Below, in pieces: positions 54,230 to 64,000 of a stretch of 64,000 bases of DNA (position 1 is its first letter; every line of letters starts with the position of its first letter). The position numbers and the translations under genes are program-made. The stretch lies in contig NC_041777.1 of the NCBI RefSeq assembly GCF_900090045.1, positions 923,501-987,500 on the forward strand. The letters run 5' to 3'. Source of the DNA: Plasmodium malariae. Its lineage: Eukaryota > Apicomplexa > Aconoidasida > Haemosporida > Plasmodiidae. Below the pieces are notes generated by a model. That model did no database searches. It saw only the letters and a program-made list of their open reading frames with translations, and was not told the origin of the DNA.

Positions 54230-56853
54230 TTACATGGTTTCTTCTGATATGATGGTGTACTCATTTAAAAAAAACAAATTAGATGAAGAGATGTGCATAA
54301 AATCATTTAGCAAGTGTTTATTCATAAGGTTCTCTTTTGTGCTACTAGAATATTTCTGTAATAGTATGTCGAGCAAATAACGTTTGTAGCAGAAATTAGG
54401 TTTGTCTAAACTTAAATTTACATCTGAATTGAGTTTAAAACATAAATCATTTAGTTCTTTTAAATATTCTTCATTCGTTTGGAGGACTTCTTTTTCATGT
54501 TGTTCCTTTTTTGGAAGTTCATCCGATGTGCCGTTATATGTGCTATCGGGTAAGAAGCTGAATACCCTATTATCCAATGTATCATCACCATTCCCTTGTT
54601 CTTCCTCTCCTTTTTTCTCTTCCTTTTTACTAAACATTGTTAACAAGGAGAAGGGTCTTTTCAAATTAGACTTAACAATATTTAGAAAGTGATTATTCGT
54701 TCCTTGGTCATTTTGGATAGAGTCTTCCTCATTTGTATTCTTATTCTTTTGGTCCACAGTTCCATCGTTAGCTGAAACTAACTTTTCATATTTGTTTTCT
54801 TCATTTTTGTTGTTATCATTTACATAAGTAAATAAGTTTTCATTCAAATCCAAAAAATCGTTCATCCAATTTCTACGGATGTCATTACTTTTGGTTTTTC
54901 CAAAATTTCGTAAAAAATTGGAGTCAATTTTTGTATTCTTCATATACCTTTTTTTTTGTTTTTCTTTCTGCATTTTTCTATTCGTTGATGTGATTAGATA
55001 CTTCAAGTTGTTCAAAAAATTCTGCTCAGAGTTATCATCATCAGGGGTACTACTCTTCACTGTCTGATAGTAGTTATCCTTCGCAATGATGCTCCACCTA
55101 TCCATAGAAGTGTAATCAATGGGAGTACTGACACCTATGGAAACATCTGAACCAGTGGTATCATCCCTCATTTGACTTGCACTTTGCATCTCTAACATCT
55201 TATAGGTGATTAATTCCTTAAACATAAATTTCTCTTTTTCGTCAAAATGCAAATTTGAAAAGAAGTCCTCTTCATGCATATACTCACCAGTTGTTCCTCT
55301 AAACTGTACATGTGCATGTAAGAAATTGTCATCCTTATTATCTACAGATAATGGTATTTCCTTATTGCGGGATATGGCCAATGAAGGGTTATTTCTATTA
55401 CTACTGCTACTAATACTGCTGCTACTACTGCTGCTACTATTGCTGCTACTACTGCTGCTACTACTGCTACTACTACTGCTACTACTACTACTACTGTTAC
55501 TACCACCTAGGACTACATGGGGTGCTTTTCTCCAACTGGACATTAATGGTATTAAGTGAAAAGCGTCTGATAAAATGTCTGTCTGGTTGACAAGCTGTTG
55601 TTCAAGCCACTCATGTAACTTCTCTTCTTTCGTTAATTCTTTTTTATTTCTTATATTTTTATATTCACTGCCACCAGAAATAGTGGTATGCAAAATATTT
55701 TCGTTCACATGAGAGACAGTGCCATCATTATGATCATCATCATCGTCATGATTATCACCAGTATTACCCTCATCCTCATCATTCTTTTCGTTGTCTTTTT
55801 CCTTTTCCATATTTTTTTCTTGATTATTACTCATTGCACTAGGGGTTTCTACAGAATTACTTGCACTGAACCTACTTCTCATTATGTATTCATTTTTTAA
55901 TTCCATTGTATGTTCAGACATATGAATTGCCTTCAAATGTTCATTATGATTACTACTCAAATTGTTATTCGGGTATGCATTTGCATTAATCTCTTCATAG
56001 TTCATCATCATCATATGTTCACTCGACTCGTTATAATTTGACGCCTTAAAAGTTGCAGGCATGTTCATATTTGATCCAACATGACCCACAACTCCAACTG
56101 TTCCTACTGTTCCACCCATTAAGAACGCATTACTACTCGCATTCTTCGAAAGGATAACACTATTTTGTAGCTTCGACATAGAAGCCATCATATTTTTACT
56201 ATTGAATGCTGAAATACCGTTCGTATCATTCATTACATTGTTATGAGTCATTACTACACTGCTTATAGGTGGATAATGGTTTTGGGTGGGTCTACTACTC
56301 TCATCATAGCAATCGTTCATCATGTTGAAATTGTCCATATGTTCATTATTACTCATCGTGTACATCTTATTACCTAACACGTTTGGAGGAATGTTCTTGT
56401 TACTATTATTACTATTATTATTAAGTGGATGATGTAAGCTCATCATACTACTCTCCTCGTTGAAATCAACTACAGCATCTTCTATTATATTCGTCACTAT
56501 GTTATTTCTCATCTGACTAGAGTTTTTTGCTAAATTAATTTTCCTATTATTGTGCATAGGCATATTAGGAGAAAGAGGTATATTATTTGCATTTAGGGAT
56601 ATATAATTGGGGTTACTTGACATTTTTTCGGCAAATTTCATATTGCTAATCTTTTGATTATTGTTCATAATGTTACTGGCGCTCATAATATTATTACCGT
56701 TCATAATATTGTTACTACTGTTGGTACTACTCACCATACTGTTAAAGGGGGGGGCAAGGGCATTCCTATTCATTAAACTGTTGTTGCTATATCTTGGTAT
56801 ATTCGGGGGGGCAGAGGAATTATTATTATTACTATTATTATTACTATTATTAC

Positions 56854-56889
<36 letters not shown>

Positions 56890-59794
56890 TATTATTATTA
56901 TTATTACTATTATTATTATTATTATTACTATTATTATTATTATTACTATTATTATTATTATTATTATCACTAAACATCGAATTAGGAGATGTCATCATTT
57001 TATTTTTTTTATTATCTATATCTGGAGGTGGGGGGATAATGTTAACCATATTTTTGTTTGGTATATTTGGTAAAGTATTTTCTAAATTTTTCTCTTTCGT
57101 GTCCACATCGCAAATTAACGTGTTCATGTTGTTCAGCCCTTTCATTTGTCTATTTTGCATGGGGTCAACCTGGTTAAAGTGGTTCATCATGCTCGGATTG
57201 TTAATCATATTCGGGTTGTTCATCATGCTCGGATTGTTAATCATATTCGGATTGTTAATCATATTCGGATTGTTAATCATATTCGGGTTGTTAATCATAT
57301 TCGGGTTGTTAATCATATTCGGATTGTTAATCATATTCGGATTGTTAATCATATTCGGATTGTTAATCATATTCGGATTGTTAATCATATTCGGATTGTT
57401 AATCATATTCGGATTGTTAATCATATTCGGGTTGTTCATACCACCTACACTGCTCATGTTGTTCATTTTCATCTGATTGTCGTTCGGAAGAAGGACCAGA
57501 GCCTTCCTATTACCTGGTGGTGGTATGTTCATATTGTTGTTGTAAAATCTATTATCACTGTATGGAGGTGGTGGAATAGCAAAGCTTGAGTGATCTGCAA
57601 TACCATTTGATTGCATAATTTTTTTTTTATTAGAATTGAAAATTTCCCTTGGGTCTTCATGCACAATAGAAATATTGTTATTACTACTACTCATTATAAA
57701 ACCATTTTTTATGGTACCACCATTCACTGAGTTGGACGGGTTATTACTATTACCAATGTGGGTACTACTGTAATTACTATGACTATTAATACCCAATGAA
57801 TTCGTTTGATTTTCGTTAAACACATTATTACTTCTATTATAAGATACATCATTGTTATTACTGCAAGCACTGTACGACATGTTGTTGGCATTTTTTATAA
57901 TATTGCTTTTAAATGTTGAGGGAGTTAAGTTGTTATTGTAACTAATTAAGTTCATCGAACTGTTCGTTGATAACCCCATAGGATTGGACAAATTCGTGTT
58001 TATAAAATTTTTCATAGATTGAGACACCATCATATTATTATGGTTATCTTCCGTTTGGATCGCACCATTATTACTATTATTGATATTATTACTATTATTG
58101 ATATTATTACTATTATTGATATTATTATTATTATTATTACTATTATTGCTATTATTGCTATTATTATAATTATAATTATAATTATTATTGTTATTATTAC
58201 TATTATTATTACTATTATAATTGTAATTGTTATTGTTATTACTATTATTATTATTAATATTAATGTTGTTACTGTTAGTACCGATATGAATACTGTTACT
58301 ATCTATGTTTTCATAGTCATCATTTGCCAGTGCATTCAATGCTTTGTTATTTGTAAACATGTTGTTTGAACCTCTATTCTTCATATTTTTCATTTTGTAA
58401 TCTCTAAATTTTTTATTTTTTTTATTTCCCATCTTTTGCTCCTCCTCATAATAATAAAAACCACTAGAATTGTAGTTTTTTATGTCATTGTAATTTGCAC
58501 TTACATTTGCATTTATATTTGCATTTGCATTTATATTTGCATTTGCATTTATATTTGCATTTACATCTGCATTTACATCTGCATTTACATTTGCATTATA
58601 CCAAACACTGTTTTGATTAAACATGACTGGATAATCATTTACTCCCCTTTCTTCATATTCATGCTTATTTTTCATATCTGTACTACTACGATTTCTTCTC
58701 TTTATACTAGTATCATCCATATTATATGCCACGCGCTTGGACTTATCATTGTTTGTATTACTCTCATCCTTATCATACCTGCCTAAATGATGCGGATGAT
58801 TAAGACGATCATAATTATAATCATGATCATAATTAAGATGATTATGATGATGGTGCATCATGTTGTTTGCAAATTTCTGGTCTATCTTTTTTTTGCTGTT
58901 ACGATAGTTACCATAAAACATTTCATTGCTAACACTTCTACTCCTGTATTCACTCCTTCCTGTCTTGTTAATACTATTATTCCGTTTAGAATAATTATCA
59001 TCCGGACTTACGGATGCATAATTATTTTGATCATTATACCTAACCATGCGTTTACTATTAACAGAAATATTTCTATTTCTACTCGCATTTTTACTCGCAT
59101 TTTTACTCGCATTTTTACTCGCATTCCTGCTCACGTTTCTGCTCACGTTTCTGCTCATGTTTTTACTCATATTTGTGCTCATGATTTTACTCATGTTTCT
59201 GTTTACATGCCTACGAGTAGATGACTCTCTGTCATACTCACTCCTCTCGTAAGGGTATGCACAGTCCTCATCCTTCCTATCATTGTTTATTTTCCCCTTT
59301 CTTTTTTCATCGTATTTTTTATGAGCATCTTTCCATTCATTGCTTTTTTTTCTACTGTCTTTTTTGTGGTCATACCTTGCATCGTCATGCTTCCACTCGC
59401 TTTGCTTCCTTTCAGGATGCCTTATATCTTCGTACCTTTTATCCTCCTTTTTCGCTCTTTTACGCCTTTCTTCTTCTTCTTCTTCTTCTTCGAATTTCTT
59501 TTGTTCATACTTTTTCTCTTCATACTTCTTTTTATCATGATGTTTTTTACTGTCATATTTGTTAACACTTTTTTTTTTTTCCTCTTCATGTTTTTTATAA
59601 TGTTTCTTCTCTTCCTCCTTCTTCCTGTTACTAGAGTAATCTACATGTTTGTCATCCCCTTTTCGTTTATCATCATATTTTTTGTGTTCATCTTTTTTTC
59701 TTTCCTTGGACACTAGATCATTTTTTTTTTTCCCATCATATCTTTCATTATCTTCATATTTATTACTACTACTGTAGTAGTTTTTCCTTTTCAT
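54230..59794 (-). CDS. Large asparagine-rich protein, unknown function
   Basis: Single-exon protein of 1854 residues counted from the ATG at 59794 (the frame is open further but upstream it has only a GTG). The N-terminal 320 residues are Lys/Glu/Asp/Tyr/Arg-rich and highly charged, with an RN(M/V/A)S(K/R)N tandem (about 205-240). The middle is dominated by Asn: poly-Asn blocks with Ser or Tyr interruptions, a VNADVNANINANAN run, twelve or so NPNMIN units, and Pro patches (IPPPPY, IPPPPDID). The C-terminal 400 residues are more complex, with KEEKLHEWLEQQLVNQTDIL, LIPLMSSWRKAPHVVLGG and RRNWMNDFLDLNENLFTYV segments and a poly-Ser insert. No signal peptide or membrane segment. The composition fits Plasmodium RNA-granule or transcription-type proteins, but that is a guess; no domain recognised. 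Confidence 0.75.
56815..56975 (-). repeat. Poly-Asn (AAT) tract in the Asn-rich gene
   Basis: Trinucleotide array (ATT on the plus strand) with ACT interruptions, coding Asn runs with single Ser. Confidence 0.9.
57190..57435 (-). repeat. 18-bp in-frame array coding NPNMIN
   Basis: About thirteen 18-bp units (plus strand AATCATATTCGGATTGTT), coding Asn-Pro-Asn-Met-Ile-Asn. One end has NPSMMN variants. The Asn-Pro-Asn core resembles circumsporozoite-type tetrapeptide repeats but the protein has no signal peptide. Confidence 0.9.
58060..58260 (-). repeat. Second poly-Asn tract in the Asn-rich gene
   Basis: ATT-type trinucleotide array with ATA and ACT interruptions coding Asn, Tyr, Ser and Ile. 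Confidence 0.85.
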
Positions 59795-60724
59795 TTCAAC
59801 TCGTACGTGTGTTCTTGGTAAAATATGAGTTTCGTCCAACACTTAGGATCATACGCGATGAGTAGTAGCAAGTACGCAATTAATACAAATATGTACGTAG
59901 CTTGTGGTAGTAGTACGTATTATGTAGTTAGTACCAATGGGTATCTACTTAGTAGGAGTAGGTACATAATTAGCAGTAATACACAAGTACAGTAAATACA
60001 AATATTTTGCTCACCTACAATTAGCTATACGTTTAAACCGGCGATGTAAAATTTCACCGCTTAAGCAAAAAACATACTCTTCATTTAATTTCAAAAAAAA
60101 ATAAATAAATAAAATAAATAAGTAAAATAAATAAATAAAAAATATATATAAAATATATAAATAAATAAAATAAATAAAATAAAAAATAAATAAATAAAAC
60201 AAGATAAAATTGATAAAATAGATAAAATAAAAAAAAATTGCTTAACCCAACATTTTCAACTCCAAATGATCGTGAGAAAGCGATTTGAGCGTTCTGGAGG
60301 GCGTAGGAAAAAAGTTAATTGTAAAATGGTAAAATTGTAAAATGGTAAAATTGCAAAATGGTAAAAAAAAAGTCAATATAAAGGTCATTGGGTAGTAAAA
60401 GACTCTAGAACTTATAAATACATAACAATAAACAATATTTAAATTAGCTTCAAAAAAAAAAAAAAAAAAATTGTACATAGGCGAATATATACATATTATT
60501 ATATATGTAACATATTACGTACGTCCATATGAATATCAGCAAAGATAATTAAAACGTTCGAAATGCAATAAAATAAATAAATAAATATACATATATATAA
60601 CTATGCTTATTTATGAATATTATGCTAATATATAACTATACTGATTTGCAAATATATGTTTATAATATGTATACGGTTAAACAAAAGGAATGTTAAGATG
60701 CTAAAAAAAAAATTGAAAAGGCGA

Positions 60725-60930
60725 AAAAGAAAAAATAAAGCAAAATAATTCAAAATAATGTAAAATAAAACAAACCAAAACGAAGAAAAAGTAAAAAAAA
60801 AAAAAGCAAAATAAAACAAAATAAAGCAAAATAAAGCAAAATAAAGCAAAATAAAACAAAATAAAGCAAAATAAAGCAAAATAAAACAAAATAAAGCAAA
60901 ATAAAGCAAAATAAAACAAAATAAAGCAAA
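60725..60930. repeat. A-rich array (AAAGCAAAAT / AAAACAAAAT)
   Basis: 10-bp units in regular order, two AAAGCAAAAT for each AAAACAAAAT, giving a 30-bp higher-order period. Confidence 0.85.
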
Positions 60931-62044
60931 AGTAAAAATTTTTCTCAGTCCCTGCTACGCTGTTAATTTATTACAATTTTTTTAAAGCAAAATTAAGTAT
61001 ATATAAAAAAAAGAAAAATATTTATTTTTACATAAAATATGTAATTATTATGTACGTATGAAAATTACATAAATAAAAACCTAACAATTGTTTATGAACA
61101 AAAATATATATAAATATAGAGAACAAAAAAGATGTTATTGCAGTAAGGTGACTAAGAATATGAGGTCATGCAAGTTCATGGCGGTAAAGAATTAATGGGG
61201 GGCCCTCATGCTATTCAGCAGTTTGTATATATGTATGTATATATATATGTTTATCCCCTTTTCTTTTGCTCCTTTTTAATTTTAAAAAACAAATTTTTTG
61301 CGGAAACGAGGGAATATCTCAATATGCAGGGGCATAAAGGTACAATGCTTCATTATTTCCTTGCAAATAATATAGGAAAGGAATATAAAATAAAAAAAAA
61401 TTGGATAATAGTTATGAGAACGGATTGTAGAATTTGTAGCATGAACCTAATTGTAGCATTAACTTTTTTAAATAGTTTTTTTGTATTCGTTTCATAAAAA
61501 GAAAGAACAGGTAAACTTCTTGCCCATTTGTAAGAAGAAAGTACCTTTTGCAGAACAAAAACATTAAAGCAAAATAAGGAGAAAGAACGGTACGAACGGG
61601 TGTATGTACGTGTACACGCATGTAAATATATTTAGACAGCTTAACTTCAAACAAGCTGTAGTTATGAACATGCAATAGTTTACCACCATATTACAGTTAC
61701 ATAAAAACGGACAGCAATTTTTACATAATTTTAATGTGTATCTTATTTGAAGAGGATATTCATTTAAATGTCCGCGTAAGTTTTGGGAACCCCCAAGAAT
61801 AAGGACATGCTCATGTGTTCATTTGTTCATTTGTTCATTTGTTTGCTTGTTCGTATATTCACATGCCCCTCCATTTATTTCACTTAATCTTTATCTTTTT
61901 TTGCCGCGAAATATCCCTTTTGAGTTTTACCTCATAACGAAATGGAAGAAAAAAAAAAAAAAAAAAAAAATTGTAACCAAAATGAACATATAGAACATAT
62001 GTTAGAATTCGCAAAAATTAGCATTATTAGTTGCTCTACCACAA

Positions 62045-62085
<41 letters not shown>

Positions 62086-62224
62086 AATAATGAAAAAGCT
62101 ATAATATTTTACACGTAGAAATATATGGGCCGTGTGTTAAGTAGATTATTTTTACATTACAAAAAATGCACCGTTCTCAATGGAAAAAGTGGTTAACTGC
62201 AAATGTGCTCATAAACACGCTTGC

Positions 62225-62470
62225 ATATGCATATACATGTACACATATGCATATACATGTACACATATGCATATATACATACACACATACATACATATAC
62301 ATACACACATACATACATATACATACACACATACATACATATACATACACACATACATACATATATACATACATATACACATACATATATATACACATAC
62401 ATATATATACACATACATATATATACACATATACACATATACACATACATATATATACACATAGATACAC
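62225..62470. repeat. CATACATACACA / TATACACATA microsatellite
   Basis: Mixed units ATACATACACACATACATAC then ATACATATATATACACATAC, leaving long shadow frames on both strands. Confidence 0.85.
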
Positions 62471-62599
62471 ATGTATGTGGGCTAATTTTTAAGGAAGAGG
62501 AAGTGTCGAAAAAAATAAAAGCGAAGTGATGCAAGATGATGCAGAATTGTAATAAATTACTCGAAGTGCCGCTAACTGCGGTCCATAGTATACACACTC

Positions 62600-63262
62600 C
62601 TAAATTTCCGGCGTAAAATTTTTATAGTGCATATAAGGAATGTCCTTTAAAAACATTTCTGCCGATTCTGGCAATAATTTTACAAATTTTGCTGGACACC
62701 CTGCATATTTAGAAAAAGGTGCAATATTCGTATCATTCGGAATAAACGTATTATCTTTAATAATTACGTTGTCTTTTATTACAACTCGTTCACCAATGAC
62801 ACAATTGTTTCCTATGATAACATTATTACCTATAAGAGCTGCTTTAACTATACAATCATTTCCAATATAAACATAATTACCAATACTTACAGGTACATAT
62901 AAACTTTTATTTAATTTGTTTTCCTCATTTGGGTTATTTCTATCAGTATTAATGTGCGCGGTGTTATTTAGACTTTCTTTATTACTTATGAAGCAAGGAC
63001 AAATGAGCGTTTTTCTTCCAATGATAACGTATTTTCCAAAATATAAACTGCTCAAATCTCCTCTTAATATAGCTTTATTTTTTATAATAGATTTACCTAG
63101 CATGTGTATATTTTTCATTCCGCATAAAGTGGAGTCTTTGCACACCTTATTTCCTGATGCTGTTAATATGTAATCCGAACGACTGAATTGTTCACATTTC
63201 TGAAATGTAGCTGTGTTGTAAGACTCTACATAACTATCACTGATTAAGTTTGTCAAGTCCAT
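62600..63262 (-). CDS. DCTN5: Dynactin subunit 5 (p25) homologue
   Basis: Single-exon 220-residue protein from the ATG at 63262; the frame continues upstream but has no ATG. DCTN5/p25 is a left-handed beta-helix protein of the dynactin pointed-end complex, the part that contacts cargo adaptors for dynein. Seen: SDYILTASGNKVCKDSTLCG (family YIETASGNKVSRQSVLCG), then NIHMLGKSIIKNKAILRGDLSSLYFGKYVIIGRKTLICP, a PVSIGNYVYIGNDCIVKAALIGNNVIIGNNCVIG hexapeptide-repeat run, and an FIPNDTNIAPFSKYAGCPAKF block matching the family's LPPETVVPPFTVFSGCP. It is longer than the usual 182 residues because of a 30-residue N-terminal extension and a polar insert in the middle (about 115-138, Asn-rich). The hexapeptide fold alone would also fit gamma-carbonic anhydrase-like proteins, but the ASGNKV and SGCP-type motifs favour p25. 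Confidence 0.9.
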   Translation of the reverse strand: MDLTNLISDSYVESYNTATFQKCEQFSRSDYILTASGNKVCKDSTLCGMKNIHMLGKSIIKNKAILRGDLSSLYFGKYVIIGRKTLICPCFISNKESLNNTAHINTDRNNPNEENKLNKSLYVPVSIGNYVYIGNDCIVKAALIGNNVIIGNNCVIGERVVIKDNVIIKDNTFIPNDTNIAPFSKYAGCPAKFVKLLPESAEMFLKDIPYMHYKNFTPEI

Positions 63263-63836
63263 TTTGTCTTTTTTACAGATAACAAGAATGGTACTTTTAT
63301 AGAAGAAAATTATGAACGGCAAGAAAAAAAAAAAAAAAAAAAAAAATGTACATATGTATATACATATATATACATAAATGGCTAGTTACACACGCATAAA
63401 AAAAAAAAAGAGATATGAAAAATTCGCCATCTGGAGCGTTAATTGTGTGTGGATGTTTTTGCATCCCTAAGGGCAAAGGAAAATTACGCTTTCGCTTAAA
63501 TTAAACATGCCGCAAAATTTGTAGGGTATTTTCCGCTTTATTTTCTGTGTAGTAAGCACATATATATATATATATATGTGTGCGTGTGACTACGTGTGGT
63601 TATATGCATTTTTATACTCCGTCCTGTTATGAACTAAAAAAGGACTTTTGCAAAGTGAAGTATCGGTCTTTATTCATAAATAAGCCAAGAAGTGCATACA
63701 ATGTGAATGATCTTTTTTCATTATTTTGCTTTATTTTGTTTTATTTTGCCATATTTTGCATTATTCTGCTTTATTTTATTTCATTTCATTTTGCTATATA
63801 TGGGGAAGGAGCTTAAGATTGTATCACTTTTACTGC

Positions 63837-63875
<39 letters not shown>

Positions 63876-64000
63876 ACTTGATGTTTTTCACAATTTTGTG
63901 GGTGCATTTGCACGATATTGTAACATTCTAAATAAGAAATGCGTTTGTGCAAATGACAAAATATTACGTTGACAAAAATATAATAGTAGTTGACTTTACT
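63263..64000. other. 5' flank of DCTN5 to window end
   Basis: A-run at 63325-63346, TA-rich sequence, a TTTTATTTTGC-type T-rich repeat at about 63720-63795, and a T-run at 63840-63872. No gene seen; short plus-strand frames at 63580-63931 are T-rich noise. Confidence 0.55.

Larger units (their letters stand above)
59795..62599. other. Intergenic region between the Asn-rich gene and DCTN5
   Basis: Contains AAATAAAT repeats at about 60095-60230, AAATGGTAAAATTG units at about 60320-60370, an AAATAAAGCAAAATAAAACA array at 60725-60930, (TA)n at about 62050-62082 and a CATACATACACA array at 62225-62470. A plus-strand frame at 61168-61497 was considered and not called. Confidence 0.6.

Noticed and set aside
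54014..54247. 77-residue plus-strand frame starting with a Lys run
   Set aside because: Starts inside an A-run, overlaps the 3' end of the Asn-rich gene and has no match.
61168..61497. 109-residue plus-strand frame with a mixed-composition second half
   Set aside because: First half is TATA-type repeat and the frame has no family match; an exon of a spliced gene cannot be excluded but partner exons were not found.

Overview
This window is nuclear DNA from a malaria parasite (genus Plasmodium). The evidence is very AT-rich intergenic DNA with long A/T runs, small introns, proteins carrying Asn, Ser or Lys/Glu low-complexity inserts, and a run of recognisable genes: pelota, the rhoptry protein RALP1, a BRAP2-like protein, OLA1, CWC15 and UTP7. 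From memory this order matches a stretch of P. falciparum chromosome 7 (RALP1 and OLA1 lie close together there). The GC level, the many TGTA/TACG microsatellites and the poly-Asn and poly-Ser tracts suggest a primate parasite outside the falciparum group, but I cannot name the species.

Layout, left to right. 1-10 kb, plus strand: the 3' part of a RanBP2-type zinc-finger gene, pelota (ribosome rescue) and RALP1 (invasion). 11-16 kb, minus: a large BRAP2-like ubiquitin-binding protein. 18-22 kb, plus: a possible 49-residue membrane protein and OLA1 in three exons. 23-28 kb, minus: the spliceosome factor CWC15 in two exons and the rRNA-processing WD40 protein UTP7. 29.8-34 kb, plus: a two-exon 79-residue membrane protein and a secreted protein whose C-terminal half carries a Frizzled-type cysteine pattern. 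35-44.5 kb, minus: a 14-exon gene of unknown function rebuilt here, the tRNA-His guanylyltransferase Thg1 and an ankyrin-like protein. 45.9-53 kb, plus: a four-exon secreted LamG-like protein and a protein with nine 28-residue repeats. 54-63 kb, minus: a 1854-residue Asn-rich protein and a dynactin p25 (DCTN5) homologue.

There is no operon-like organisation. Housekeeping functions (ribosome rescue, tRNA maturation, rRNA processing, splicing, dynein cargo adaptor) alternate with secreted or invasion-type proteins (RALP1, the Frizzled-like protein, the LamG-like protein). Nearly every intergenic gap and many introns hold their own tandem repeat, with units of about 5 to 36 bp and no sequence shared between gaps, while several genes carry in-frame repeats of their own. 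The most interesting items are the ten-cysteine Frizzled-like domain in a secreted parasite protein, the rebuilt micro-exon gene, the BRAP2 protein whose RING finger has lost its middle zinc ligands, and the paired TGCACC sites just upstream of RALP1. I recognised no tRNA, rRNA, CRISPR array or transposon.
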